Notes: a model not told the origin generated them from the letters alone. Shown: positions 51,821-60,971, counted from the first letter of the stretch. The stretch: DNA of 64,000 nt from Micromonospora profundi (GCF_011927785.1 NZ_JAATJK010000001.1:2852001-2916000); one strand, 5' to 3'. Numbers and translations are program-made.

Positions 51821-54175
51821 ATGACACGTCGAGTCCACATCCGCCCCGCCCTGCCCCTGCTGCTCGTCCTCACCCTGATCGCCGGCGTACTCGCCGCGCC
51901 CACCGGACCGGCGCAGGCCGCCCCGGCCAAGACGCCCCCGCTCACCACCCCGTGGACCAGTCAGGCGCTGGTCGGCACACCGCTGCCGGAATATCCGCGA
52001 CCGCAGATGACCCGGCCCGACTGGCTCAACCTCAACGGCGAGTGGCAGCTCCGCCAGTCCGCCACCGACGACGCCCCACAGTTCGGCACCACCCTGCCCG
52101 AGCGGGTCAACGTCCCCTTCCCGGTGGAGAGCGCCCTGTCCGGGATCCAACGGGCCGCCAACGACAACCGCAACTACCTGTTCTACAGGCGTACGGTCAC
52201 CGTCCCGCCGAACTGGGCGGGACGGCGGACACTGCTGCACTTCGGGGCGGTCGACTGGCAGAGCACCGTCTGGGTCAACGGCGTACGCGTCGGGGCGCAC
52301 ACCGGTGGCTACGACGCTTTCAGCTTCGACGTGACACCGCAGCTGCGTGCCGGCTCGAACGAGATCGTCGTCAAGGTGTGGGACCCCACCGACACCCGGC
52401 AGAACGGCAGCCTCCCGGCGATCGGCAAGCAGACCAAGACACCAAGCGGCATCTTCTACACACCCAGCTCCGGCATCTGGCAGACGGTGTGGATGGAGCC
52501 GGTGCCCGCCGCGTCGATCAGCAGCGTCGACGTCTATCCGAACCTCACGAACAACACATTGCGCGTACGGGTGTTCACCCGAGGCGACGTCAGCGGTCAC
52601 AGCGTGCTCGCCGAGGCGCTGAACGGCACCACTGTGGTCGGCTCGGCCACCGGCGGATTCAGCGAGTTCAGCGTGCCGGTGCCCAACGCGCGACGCTGGT
52701 CCCCCGACGACCCGTTCCTCTACAACCTGCGGGTCACGCTACGCAACGCCAGCGGCGCGACGGTCGACCGCACCACGCACTACTTCGGCATGCGCGAGAT
52801 CACCACGGGCCTTGTGAACGGGGTGCTGCGCCCCAAGCTCAACGGTCAGTTCGTGTTCCAGGTCGGCACCCTCGACCAGGGCTTCTGGCCGGACGGGCTG
52901 TACACCGCACCCACCGACGCCGCGCTCGCGTTCGACCTGCAGAAGCACAAGGACCTCGGCTTCAACATGGTGCGCAAACACATCAAGGTCGAGCCACAGC
53001 GCTGGTTCTACCACGCCGACCGCCTCGGCCTGCTCGTCTGGCAGGACATCCCGTCGATGACAGCGCAGAACGTCGACGCCACCGACGCCCAGCAGGCGCA
53101 GTTCGAGACCGAGGCACGGGAGATCGTCGACGAGCATCGCAGCTCCCCGGCGGTCGTCGCCTACACGGCGTACAACGAGGGTTGGGGTGAGCGGAACCTG
53201 GCCGACACCCGCCGGGTCGGGCAGAACATCAAGAACCAGGACCCGACCCGACTGGTGAACACCCACAGCGGCTACAACTGCTGCCAGTCGCTGGGCAACC
53301 CCGGCAACGGCGACATCGACGACTGGCACGTCTACCTGGGGCCGGACTCCCCCTCGCCGTCGGGTAGCCGCATCGCCGTGCTCGGCGAGTTCGGCGGCCT
53401 GGGCCTGCACACGCCGGGCCACGAGTACAGCCCCAACGGCCAGTTCTTCGCGTACGAGTGGCAACCCACGTCGGCGGCGCTCACCGACCGCTACGTGGGG
53501 CTGGTGCAGGGCACCCAGAACCTGATGATCGGTAAAGGGCTCAGTGCGACCGTCTACACCGAGATCACCGACCAGGAGGGCGAGCTGAACGGCTTCCTCA
53601 CCTACGACCGGCAGGTCGTCAAGATGGATCAGGCCCGGGTCCGCGCCGCAAACACCGCCCTCATCAACGCCTCCAAGTCGATCGGCAGCTCGGCGCCCGT
53701 CGCGCTGCCTGTCGACGCCCGGCGATCGTTGCAGGTGACCACACCCGGCTACACCAACCGCTATCTGCGCCACCAGAACGGCCTGGCGTTCACCGAGGTC
53801 GTCGAGGCGGGCAGCTCGGCGCTGCTCAAGAACGACGCCACGTACACGATCCGGGCCGGCCTTGCCGACGCCACCTGCTACTCGTTCGAGTCGGTCAACT
53901 TCCCCGGTCAGTTCCTGCGGCACCAGGAATCCCGGGTCCGCAACTCCCCCAACGACGGGACCGCCCTTCTGCGCCAGGACGCCACCTGGTGCGCCCGGGT
54001 GGGCCTGACTGGCAGCGGTGTTTCGCTGGAGTCGTACAACTTCCGCGGCAAGTACCTGCGGCACTACAACTCGGAGGTCTGGCTCAGCAACGGTGCCGGG
54101 GGCGACGCATACAACACGCCAACGCTGTGGGCGGCCGACAGCACCTGGAACATCGCCGCACCCTGGGCACCCTGA
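51821..54175 (+). CDS. Secreted GH2 family glycosidase with C-terminal CBM42-like (AbfB) module
   Basis: Secreted 784-residue hydrolase. A signal peptide (about 1-31, ending AQAAP) precedes the GH2 sugar-binding jelly-roll (DWLNLNGEWQLR, LFYRRTVTVPPNWAGRRTLLHFGAVDWQSTVWVNG), an Ig-like domain (ITTGLVNGVL region) and the TIM barrel with the acid/base Glu453 in YNEGWGE and the nucleophile Glu523 in LGEFGG. The C-terminus (about 635-784) has three beta-trefoil-like repeats of the AbfB/CBM42 arabinose-binding kind (NRYLRHQNGLAF, GQFLRHQESRV, GKYLRHYNSEV). It probably acts on arabinosylated plant polymers; beta-galactosidase or glucuronidase specificity cannot be told apart. ATG 51821 follows GGAG. 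Confidence 0.92.
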   Translation: MTRRVHIRPALPLLLVLTLIAGVLAAPTGPAQAAPAKTPPLTTPWTSQALVGTPLPEYPRPQMTRPDWLNLNGEWQLRQSATDDAPQFGTTLPERVNVPFPVESALSGIQRAANDNRNYLFYRRTVTVPPNWAGRRTLLHFGAVDWQSTVWVNGVRVGAHTGGYDAFSFDVTPQLRAGSNEIVVKVWDPTDTRQNGSLPAIGKQTKTPSGIFYTPSSGIWQTVWMEPVPAASISSVDVYPNLTNNTLRVRVFTRGDVSGHSVLAEALNGTTVVGSATGGFSEFSVPVPNARRWSPDDPFLYNLRVTLRNASGATVDRTTHYFGMREITTGLVNGVLRPKLNGQFVFQVGTLDQGFWPDGLYTAPTDAALAFDLQKHKDLGFNMVRKHIKVEPQRWFYHADRLGLLVWQDIPSMTAQNVDATDAQQAQFETEAREIVDEHRSSPAVVAYTAYNEGWGERNLADTRRVGQNIKNQDPTRLVNTHSGYNCCQSLGNPGNGDIDDWHVYLGPDSPSPSGSRIAVLGEFGGLGLHTPGHEYSPNGQFFAYEWQPTSAALTDRYVGLVQGTQNLMIGKGLSATVYTEITDQEGELNGFLTYDRQVVKMDQARVRAANTALINASKSIGSSAPVALPVDARRSLQVTTPGYTNRYLRHQNGLAFTEVVEAGSSALLKNDATYTIRAGLADATCYSFESVNFPGQFLRHQESRVRNSPNDGTALLRQDATWCARVGLTGSGVSLESYNFRGKYLRHYNSEVWLSNGAGGDAYNTPTLWAADSTWNIAAPWAP

Positions 54176-54184
54176 CCGGCGTGT

Positions 54185-54219
54185 CCGCCGGGGCCGGCCA
54201 CAGCGGCCGGCCCCGGCGG
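54185..54219 (+). terminator. Terminator after the GH2 gene
   Basis: Perfect 15-base stem (CCGCCGGGGCCGGCC at 54185-54199 with its complement at 54205-54219) and a 5-base loop ACAGC, 9 bases after the stop. Confidence 0.85.
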
Positions 54220-54484
54220 GATCGCTGGCCAGCGGCCGTGCATCGGATCGCCAACGTTCAGGACAATCCAAGAAGTCAATCAAGCTGGAAGAGGTCGGTC
54301 TGCGCCCTCTACGCCATCGCTGAAGCGCACTTTCACGGCAGAACACAAGCAACGCCGGTGTCGTATTGCAGACATCTGCAAGGTGGCCACGGCATTCATA
54401 TCCCTGAGCTTGCCAAAGCCCTACCTTGAAGCGAAGCCGAGCCGACGAGGCACCGAACGCACCTGCGCAAAACACATACAGTCA
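54220..54484. other. Gene-free gap of moderate GC before the membrane-protein island
   Basis: No ORF here shows coding character. The sequence is clearly more AT-rich than the flanking genome (for example AAGAAGTCAATC and AACACAAGCAACGCC). I see no inverted-repeat ends, tRNA or integrase that would explain an insertion boundary. Confidence 0.5.
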
Positions 54485-54515
54485 TTGACATCCGGCTAAG
54501 ACTTGAAAGTATGCT
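54485..54515 (+). promoter_or_regulatory. Promoter candidate with consensus -35
   Basis: TTGACA (54485-54490) is a perfect -35, and TATGCT (54510-54515) follows after 19 bases. It points at the membrane-protein gene starting at 54620. An unusually consensus-like -35 for this genome fits an acquired gene. Confidence 0.55.
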
Positions 54516-54619
54516 CGGAGGGCTCTTGCGGCGGTTGACAGGCCGGCACATCCGCCAGACGCCATAGAGGGCAGCGAGTGCACGAGGCTTGCGGTCCTTC
54601 GACGCTAGAAGGAGATTCC

Positions 54620-56554
54620 GTGCGAATCAGGCTTCCAGCAGTCCGCCAGCCGGACTCTTTCGGACTGGGGCGCAAGCGGGCGGGCAGCCTCGTCGCGACG
54701 GCACTACTCTTCCTCTTCACCTACGTGGCCCTGGTTGACATGGCGTGGGCAAACACGGCAGTCCACATCATTTTCGCCATCTTGGCCCTCGCGGCACTGA
54801 CATTCGTCATCCGGATTCGCGAGACTCCCAAGCTGACGGAAGTGGCCCTCGGCCCGCCGGTTGCCGAGCCGGCAACCCGCGAAGAAATAGAAGAGGCCAC
54901 CAAATACGTCGCACGCAATTACGATTCCTACGCCATCGCATGCTTCATAAACCTACTGCTTAACCCACCACGATCACTGTCACGCGTGCATGACGAAGTA
55001 GAGCCGGCCGGACGGATGTGGCGGGTCAACACCTCGTTGCAGTATCGCATCGACATTCCTCGCCCGCAGGGGCGGGGGGCGTCGGTAACCCCCGGCCCTA
55101 CTGAGGATGCCAGTGTCGCGAACGCGCCTGGTAGCCAAGAGGTGGACCCCCGGGACCCAGATGCCCGATCGACTACGTCAAACCAAGAATCCGTTCCGTC
55201 GAGCATCCGTGCCCCACGAGTCCTCATTCCGTTGATCACCGCACGCAAAGGGCTGCTGTTCGACTTGGTGAGCGCTGCCAGCTCCAAGGGCGAGACGATT
55301 CCGGCTCTCTCCCAGTGGGAGGCACGTGGGCTCACCTCACTGGCGATTCAGTCCCTGTTTCTTCTGGCCCACCAGGAGACTTCCGGCGGCAAGAGGCCGC
55401 CCATTCTGAGCCCGTCCGATCACGAAATAATGGCTAGGGCCATCGTCGCAATTTGCAGGCCGGCGGGCCCACGGAGGTTACGGACCTCCGCCGACACGGC
55501 CAGAAGTGGCGTCGACGAGGTAGACGCTTCAATCGCACGCATCAGCAGTTTGAGCGGCGACATTTCGGCAGCATGGCGCGACAAGATCGTCGGCATCTGC
55601 AAAGCGCTTTCGCGAAGCTATGTGGTGATCGTCGAAGTTCCCGCACCTGAGACCACGAACCTCGTCGTAAGATACAGCTCGCTGTATTCTCCCGAGCGGA
55701 TACACGTCAGCTCCTACGAGAAGTTGAGAGCGAGATTGGGGCTGGCGCCGTACACCTTGGATGTTCCGATGACCAGAGCCCTTCAGGCCGACAGTTATCA
55801 CTTCGAACTGGTCGCGCCTGCGGGATGCTACGTGTTCAGCCACCACCTTGAGGCTCTCAAGAGCCGGCGCGCCCTACGCCAGAGCAACTTCAAACTCAAC
55901 GATCGACAGCAGTACGTCAGGCTTCACCACGAAAAAGGACGCTCGGTCGCACACCTCTACGTCAGGAGGCAAGGCGGCAGAATCGATCTCCGAGCAAGCG
56001 CACCAGAAGAACTGGATCGCTGGAACTTCAAATCGATAATCTATCTGCGTGAGGTGCCCCCGGGGGTCCTTGGCAACGCCGCCATGCTTGCGGTCCTGAC
56101 GGCCGTCATCATCCTGTTCTTCACTCTGACGCGCGCTGGCATGGACGGTGCAGCGTCGGCGCTGGGACTGCCTGCGCTCGTCCTGGCGCTCCCAGCGTTC
56201 GTCGCTGGCGCGCTCGGTCGCGGGCTCGACTACGAAAGGGTCGGTCGCACCTCGCTGACAGCCTACTTCGGGCTACAGTCGGTCGTGGTGCTCTCCCTGT
56301 CCGGCGTACTCATGTACGTCCTCGACTCCGCAAAAGAGCTTCCTTCGGAAGTGTCTCTGGCACTTGCCTTCGGCGACCACGTCGTGCACACCGACGCTGT
56401 TTGGCTCTCCCTGTCACTCATATCGCTCACCCTTGCGATATTTCTAGCGCGACAGCGACAGAACGCGACTCGCTACTACGTCGACATGCTTGAGCGCGCT
56501 GCGGTGAGCAAAGAGTCGGACCTTGAGATCGAGAACGGTAGCCCGACCCAGTAG
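54620..56554 (+). CDS. Unrecognised multi-pass membrane protein, probably acquired
   Basis: A 644-residue protein I cannot assign. Two N-terminal membrane helices (about 22-39 and 45-64) are followed by a large soluble region (about 70-485), mixed alpha/beta with a disordered Pro/Ser/Asp-rich insert (about 145-190). Four C-terminal helices follow (about 488-510, 518-540, 556-578, 600-620; positions approximate) and a short charged tail. The even number of helices puts both ends on the same side. GTG 54620 follows AAGGAG with five bases spacing. Codon use is visibly less GC-biased than in neighbours, suggesting horizontal transfer. The 81-residue gene follows after 11 bases. A membrane effector or sensor in a defence or competition module is one guess; nothing proves it. 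Confidence 0.75.
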   Translation: MRIRLPAVRQPDSFGLGRKRAGSLVATALLFLFTYVALVDMAWANTAVHIIFAILALAALTFVIRIRETPKLTEVALGPPVAEPATREEIEEATKYVARNYDSYAIACFINLLLNPPRSLSRVHDEVEPAGRMWRVNTSLQYRIDIPRPQGRGASVTPGPTEDASVANAPGSQEVDPRDPDARSTTSNQESVPSSIRAPRVLIPLITARKGLLFDLVSAASSKGETIPALSQWEARGLTSLAIQSLFLLAHQETSGGKRPPILSPSDHEIMARAIVAICRPAGPRRLRTSADTARSGVDEVDASIARISSLSGDISAAWRDKIVGICKALSRSYVVIVEVPAPETTNLVVRYSSLYSPERIHVSSYEKLRARLGLAPYTLDVPMTRALQADSYHFELVAPAGCYVFSHHLEALKSRRALRQSNFKLNDRQQYVRLHHEKGRSVAHLYVRRQGGRIDLRASAPEELDRWNFKSIIYLREVPPGVLGNAAMLAVLTAVIILFFTLTRAGMDGAASALGLPALVLALPAFVAGALGRGLDYERVGRTSLTAYFGLQSVVVLSLSGVLMYVLDSAKELPSEVSLALAFGDHVVHTDAVWLSLSLISLTLAIFLARQRQNATRYYVDMLERAAVSKESDLEIENGSPTQ

Positions 56555-56565
56555 GAGGCGTTCGA

Positions 56566-56811
56566 ATGAGCGACGATCCAGCAGTTGAAGAGTGGGGCGA
56601 CGGCCGCTTGGTCGTCCGACGTGCCGAGGTGCCTGACAGTGACATTGCCGGTATGACGGTGGTGACCACGAGAGCCGAACACATAGCGCTGAACGCCATC
56701 GTATACGCGTTAGTGGACAAGATCCGCGAGGAGGACGCCGCGCAGCTCAGCCGGAATGCTATCCCCTATCCTCTCCTGGCAGACCAGCGCAGGAAAGACG
56801 TTGACAAGTAG
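56566..56811 (+). CDS. Small acidic protein paired with the membrane protein
   Basis: An 81-residue protein of unknown function with a beta-rich first half (EWGDGRLVVRRAEVPDSDIAGMTVV) and a helical second half (EHIALNAIVYALVDKIREEDAAQL), ending in a charged tail. AGGAGG lies seven bases before ATG 56566, and the gap to the membrane-protein stop is 11 bases, so they are one operon. It shares the lower-GC composition of that gene. It may be a regulator, immunity-like partner or cytoplasmic adaptor of the membrane protein (guess). Confidence 0.65.
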   Translation: MSDDPAVEEWGDGRLVVRRAEVPDSDIAGMTVVTTRAEHIALNAIVYALVDKIREEDAAQLSRNAIPYPLLADQRRKDVDK

Positions 56812-56955
56812 GGCCGAGACAGAGAGTCGGATCCGAACGCCGCTCATTGCATCGAGTGGGCCAGCCATAAGGGGCGCCGACGGCAGCGGAGGTTAAGGCC
56901 CGAGCGTCCGCGATCGACATGACGGGCGATGAGCAGGCGTGTGAGGATACCGGCC

Positions 56956-58005
56956 ATGCGTGCCGTGATCTTCGACGAGTTCGGTGCCCGCCCCGAGGTC
57001 CGCGACGTCCCGGACCCGGTGCCGCCGCCCGGAGGCGCTGTCATCCGGGTCGAGGCGACCGGGCTGTGCCGCAGCGACTGGCACGGTTGGCAGGGACACG
57101 ATCCCGACATCCGCCCGCCGCACGTACCCGGTCACGAGTTCGCCGGTGTGGTCACGGCGGTCGGCGCGGGCGTACGCGGCTGGCGGTCCGGCGACCGGGT
57201 CACCGCGCCCTTCGTCTGCGCGTGTGGGCGGTGCCCGGCCTGCCTCGCCGGGCAGCAGCAGGTCTGCGAACGGCAGACGCAGCCCGGTTTCACCCACTGG
57301 GGGTCATTCGCCGAGTACGTGGCGGTGCACGACGCCGACGTCAACCTCATCCCCCTTCCCGACGGGCTGGATTACCCGGCCGCCGCGGCGCTCGGCTGTC
57401 GGTTCGCCACGGCGTTCCGCGCGGTGGTGCACCAGGGGCGGGTGGCGGCCGGCGAGTGGGTGGCGGTGCACGGGTGCGGCGGCGTGGGGCTGTCCGCGGT
57501 GATGATCGCCGTGGCCTGCGGTGCTCAGGTGGTGGCGATCGACGTCTCCCCCGGCGCACTCGACCTGGCCCGCCGCTTCGGGGCCACCGTCTGCCTGGAC
57601 GGCAGCGCCCTCGACGGACCCTCGGCGGTGGCCGCCGCCGTTCGGGACGTGACCGGCGGTGGAGCACACCTGTCCCTCGACGCCCTCGGCAGCCACGCCA
57701 CGTGCACCGCGTCGGTCGAGAGCCTGCGGCGTCGAGGGCGTCACATCCAGGTCGGGCTTCTGCCCCCCGCCCAGGGCCGCCCCACGCTGCCCATGGAACT
57801 CGTGATCGCGTACGAGTTGGAGGTGCTCGGCAGCCACGGCATGGCCGCGCACGCCTACCCGGAGCTCCTGCGGCTCGTCACCGCCGGTGTGCTGCGCCCG
57901 GCTGACCTGATCACCCGCACCATCGGCCTCGACGAGGTGCCGGACGCGCTGTCCACGATGGACAGGCCCACCACGGGCGGGATGTGTCTCATCCGCCCGT
58001 GGTGA
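56956..58005 (+). CDS. Zinc-dependent alcohol dehydrogenase
   Basis: MDR enzyme of 349 residues. Catalytic zinc ligands are in GLCRSDWHGWQGHD and VPGHEFAG; the structural-zinc cysteines are in CACGRCPACLAGQQQVC; the NAD-binding site is WVAVHGCGGVGLSAVMIAVACGA. A Gly-Cys-Gly in place of the usual Gly-x-Gly start of the Rossmann loop is a small variation. ATG 56956 is preferred over 56929 because it gives the normal MRAVIFDEFG N-terminus, with GAGG upstream. It converges with the CopC-like gene with a 21-base gap. Substrate unknown. Confidence 0.93.
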   Translation: MRAVIFDEFGARPEVRDVPDPVPPPGGAVIRVEATGLCRSDWHGWQGHDPDIRPPHVPGHEFAGVVTAVGAGVRGWRSGDRVTAPFVCACGRCPACLAGQQQVCERQTQPGFTHWGSFAEYVAVHDADVNLIPLPDGLDYPAAAALGCRFATAFRAVVHQGRVAAGEWVAVHGCGGVGLSAVMIAVACGAQVVAIDVSPGALDLARRFGATVCLDGSALDGPSAVAAAVRDVTGGGAHLSLDALGSHATCTASVESLRRRGRHIQVGLLPPAQGRPTLPMELVIAYELEVLGSHGMAAHAYPELLRLVTAGVLRPADLITRTIGLDEVPDALSTMDRPTTGGMCLIRPW

Positions 58006-58026
58006 GCACCGCGCAGGGCCCGGTGT

Positions 58027-58608
58027 CTAACCGTGGTCGATCGACTCGGACGGGACGGCGGGACGGCGACGCCCGGGCCGCATCAGCAGGGCGAGGACGA
58101 CCACGAGCACGATGCCGTCGACGACCAGCAGGGTGGCCCCGAACGGGTCGATGCCATGGGCATGCCCCTCACTGTCCAGAATGGCCTCGGGAATTTCGCC
58201 GGTGTCGAGAGGTGCGGTGCCGGTGCCCACGCTGAACCGCAGCACACCGCTGTCGTCATGCCCGTTGGTGAAGGTGATGTGGTAGGCGACGCTGTAGTCG
58301 CCGGCCAGTGTGACGCGGACCGGTTGACGTAGCCCGCTCTCCCCGGCCGCCCTGATCTGTCCGTCGTTGACGGTGCTCCCGGTGCTGTCGCGCACCGTGA
58401 TGTGCGACAGCACCGGGTCGGCACTTGTCGAGAGCCGCATTGTGACCGCGTCCGGTGTGGTCGCCAGGGCCGAGCCGCTGGCCGGGGTCACCGCCAGCAC
58501 CCGGGCCGGTTCGGCGTCCGACTGGCGGACGGAGAGCCAGACGACGGCGGCGATCCCCACGGAGGCCAGAGCGGTAGCGATCGCCAAGGTACGGCGCGCG
58601 GCGGACAA
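58027..58608 (-). CDS. CopC-domain membrane-anchored protein
   Basis: A 193-residue secreted protein. An N-terminal signal or anchor (about 7-28) is followed by a CopC-like beta-sandwich (about 35-130: RVLAVTPASGSAL, the DAVTMRLSTSADPVLSHITVRDSTG strand pair, GDYSVAYHITFTNGHDDSGVLRFSV) and a C-terminal membrane helix (LLVVDGIVLVVVLALL) with a basic tail. CopC binds copper outside the membrane. Here the N-terminal His that coordinates Cu(II) is replaced (AEPARV), while the HIT and HDDSG histidines remain, so copper binding may be altered. It follows the His-rich membrane gene by 10 bases on the same strand. Confidence 0.82.
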   Translation of the reverse strand: MSAARRTLAIATALASVGIAAVVWLSVRQSDAEPARVLAVTPASGSALATTPDAVTMRLSTSADPVLSHITVRDSTGSTVNDGQIRAAGESGLRQPVRVTLAGDYSVAYHITFTNGHDDSGVLRFSVGTGTAPLDTGEIPEAILDSEGHAHGIDPFGATLLVVDGIVLVVVLALLMRPGRRRPAVPSESIDHG

Positions 58609-58618
58609 GACGGCCCGC

Positions 58619-59209
58619 TCAGCCGACGGACGACGCGAGCGTCAGCCGGCGTTGGCCCCTGGGTACGCAGGTGCACTGCATCTGCTGCAACTCATGATCA
58701 TTCGGCCGCAGGTGCAGGTACATCGCGACGAGCATCGGGATGAAGACGACCGAGTTGTAGAACAGGTGCAGCTCGACGCGGGGCACGACGAGCTGGACGA
58801 GGCTGCTAGGGCCGGCCGCACCGGGCAGCAGGAAGCCCATCTGGACCTGCAACAGCAGCAGCAGGTGCTCGATGTGATGCCAGAACTGGATCGCCAGGGC
58901 GACCGTCCACCATGTCTTCGCCCGACCCACGAACCCGGGGCGCAGGAGGAACAAGCCGATCAGCATGACGATCGCGTAGCCGTAGTGCAGCCACTCGGAG
59001 CTGACCAGCCATGGGTAGGGCATGCCCAGGACGCCACGCGCCTGCGGGCGGGCCCATCCCAGCGCCCAGATCTGGTACGCCTGCACCAGGTGCTCGGCCC
59101 AGTGGGCGAGCACGACGGCCATGTACAACCAGAGGACCGTGCGATGGTGCGCTGTGTTGATCGCGCCGATAAGTCCGGGACGTGCGGTGCTTTCCTTGGC
59201 CACGCTCAT
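58619..59209 (-). CDS. His-rich multi-pass membrane protein paired with CopC
   Basis: A 196-residue integral membrane protein with about four helices. Histidines and acidic residues cluster in the helices: VLAHWAEHLVQAYQIW, SEWLHYGYAIVML, QFWHHIEHLLLLLQ and VELHLFYNSVVFIPMLVAMYLH. Repeated HxxEH-like motifs in membrane helices suggest a metal (copper or iron) or heme site, which fits the downstream CopC-domain gene 10 bases away. ATG 59209 is chosen because GGAG lies five bases upstream; ATG 59257 is an alternative. I do not recognise the family. A role in copper delivery or a membrane oxidation is inference. Confidence 0.72.
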   Translation of the reverse strand: MSVAKESTARPGLIGAINTAHHRTVLWLYMAVVLAHWAEHLVQAYQIWALGWARPQARGVLGMPYPWLVSSEWLHYGYAIVMLIGLFLLRPGFVGRAKTWWTVALAIQFWHHIEHLLLLLQVQMGFLLPGAAGPSSLVQLVVPRVELHLFYNSVVFIPMLVAMYLHLRPNDHELQQMQCTCVPRGQRRLTLASSVG

Positions 59210-59462
59210 GTGCACTCCATCTAGGTGGCTGGTCATCTCAAGGAGCACGTTAGACATTGACGGAGAGTGATTGTTCTTCGTGGTTGCGCACTTGGCGCTA
59301 CCGGGCCGTCACGAACCGCCTCGGGCGTGTGACAGTCTGCTGCTGTGGCGTCACAGAGAGCACGATGAAAGAAGCTCCCCGGACGGCCGGATGGGAGCAT
59401 TGTCGCGCGGCGGTCACGCCGCCCCGCCCAGGTGGTCGGGGCTGTCACGACGGCGGAAGGGC

Positions 59463-60047
59463 ATGACGACGATGGCGCACATCGATCTCGGCGTCGACGA
59501 GAAGCAGTTTCCCGGCATCACCGGCCCGATGATGTACCGGCCGGAGACGGCGAAGCCGCTCAACGAGCTGGCCGAGGTGCTGCTGCGCGCTCCGCACTCG
59601 CTCCCCGCTGGCGAGCGGGAGCTGATCGCCGCGTACGTCTCCGGGCGCAACGAGTGCACGTTCTGCTGCTCGTCGCACTCGGCGTTCGCCGCGGCGCAGC
59701 TCGACGAGGGCATGGACCTCGTCGACAAGGTGCGCGCGGACCTCGACACCGCCCCGATCTCGGCGAAGCTGCGGGCGCTGCTGCGCATCGCCGGCGCGGT
59801 TCAGATCAGCGGCCGTAACGTCACCTCCGAGCTGGTCGCCGACGCCCGCGCCGAGGGCGCCACCGACCTGGAGATCCACGACACCGTGCTGATCGCTGCG
59901 GCGTTCTGCATGTTCAACCGCTACGTCGACGGGCTCGGCACCTTCGCACCCGTCGGTCAGGACGCCTACGCCGAGACCACCCGTCGGATCATCGAGGTCG
60001 GCTACGGGTCGGCGCTTCCCGCGGCGCCGCCCGCCCCGGTCAGCTGA
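59463..60047 (+). CDS. AhpD-like carboxymuconolactone-decarboxylase-family peroxidase-related protein
   Basis: All-alpha protein of 194 residues of the alkylhydroperoxidase D / CMD family. The catalytic motif is ELIAAYVSGRNECTFCCSSHSAFA, with Cys-x-x-Cys and the downstream His, and the expected E-x-C-x-x-C-x-x-x-H spacing. The C-terminal part (LEIHDTVLIAAAFCMFNRYVDGL) completes the fold. It should reduce peroxides via a thiol relay. ATG 59463 or 59472 could be the start; GGAAGGG lies close to the first. Divergent from the His-rich membrane gene. Confidence 0.9.
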   Translation: MTTMAHIDLGVDEKQFPGITGPMMYRPETAKPLNELAEVLLRAPHSLPAGERELIAAYVSGRNECTFCCSSHSAFAAAQLDEGMDLVDKVRADLDTAPISAKLRALLRIAGAVQISGRNVTSELVADARAEGATDLEIHDTVLIAAAFCMFNRYVDGLGTFAPVGQDAYAETTRRIIEVGYGSALPAAPPAPVS

Positions 60048-60074
60048 GCGTCGAGCCCGGGTCCGGGCGGCGGG

Positions 60075-60893
60075 TCAGGACGCGCTGGCGGACCGTTCGG
60101 TGGGGCCACCCGAGGTGGCGTCGGGCGTGGGGCGGCGAGTCAAAACCTGAGGGCCGGTGGTCGTGATGGCCACCGTGTGCTCCGAGTGGGCGGTACGGGA
60201 GCCGTCGGCGGAGCGGATCGTCCAGCCGTCCTCATCAAATTTGATCTTGTCGGTCGAGCGGCAGAACCAGGGCTCGATGGCGACGGTGAGGCCTGGGGCG
60301 AGCTTCAGGCCACGGCGGGCGCGGCCGTCGTTGGACACGTGCGGGGCCTCGTGCATGGTCCGGCCGATGCCGTGGCCGCCGAACTCGGCGTTGACGCCGT
60401 AGCCGTAGGAGCGGGCGACGTCGCCGATCGCGGCGGAGATGTCGCCGAGCCGACCGCCGGGCTGGGCGGCGGCGATGCCGGCCTCCAGTGCGACCTCGGT
60501 GGCCTCGATCAGCTTCTCGTCGGCCGGGTCGGGGGTGCCCACGATGACCGACAGCGCGGAGTCGGCGACCCAGCCGTCGATGCCGACCGCCATGTCGATG
60601 CTGAGCAGGTCGCCGTCGCGCAGGACGTAGTCGTGCGGCAGGCCGTGCAGCACAGCGTCGTTCACCGACAGGCACAAGACGTTGCGGAACGGGCCGCGGC
60701 CGAAGGAGGGTGCGTAGTCCCAGTAGCAGGATTCGGCGCCGCGCTCGGCGATCCGGCGGCGGGCGTGGTGTTCGAGGTCCATCAGGTTGACGCCGACGGC
60801 GGCGACACCGCTCAGCTCGGCGAGCAGCTCGCCGACGAACTGGCCGGCTACCGCCATCTGGCGGATTTCCTCGGCGGACTTGAGTTCGATCAC
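60075..60893 (-). CDS. map: Type I methionine aminopeptidase
   Basis: Removes N-terminal methionine from nascent proteins. A 272-residue pita-bread-fold metallo-enzyme. Metal ligands are the Asp in LLSIDMAVGIDGWVADSA (two aspartates), His in GHGIGRTMHEAPHV and Glu in VAIEPWF and TAHSEHTVAIT. Additional N-terminal residues IELKSAEEIRQMAVAGQFVGELL are typical. GTG 60893 is chosen because GGGAG lies seven bases upstream; the frame is open further upstream without similarity. It is divergent from the XRE regulator, with an AT-rich inverted repeat between the genes that likely contains its promoter. Confidence 0.93.
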   Translation of the reverse strand: MIELKSAEEIRQMAVAGQFVGELLAELSGVAAVGVNLMDLEHHARRRIAERGAESCYWDYAPSFGRGPFRNVLCLSVNDAVLHGLPHDYVLRDGDLLSIDMAVGIDGWVADSALSVIVGTPDPADEKLIEATEVALEAGIAAAQPGGRLGDISAAIGDVARSYGYGVNAEFGGHGIGRTMHEAPHVSNDGRARRGLKLAPGLTVAIEPWFCRSTDKIKFDEDGWTIRSADGSRTAHSEHTVAITTTGPQVLTRRPTPDATSGGPTERSASAS

Positions 60894-60917
60894 GCCATAT
60901 CTCCCTCTCCCGGTTGC

Positions 60918-60931
60918 GGTATTTTTATACC
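60918..60931. promoter_or_regulatory. Inverted repeat/AT-rich element between map and XRE genes
   Basis: GGTATTTTTATACC (inverted repeat GGTAT-N4-ATACC) contains TATAAA-like sequence on the minus strand, 25 bases before the map start codon. It is the only AT-rich stretch nearby and probably holds the map -10; the dyad could be the site for the neighbouring XRE protein. Confidence 0.55.
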
Positions 60932-60971
60932 ACGCCGGACGGCCTACTCCCCCGAGGGCTATCCTTCTGGC

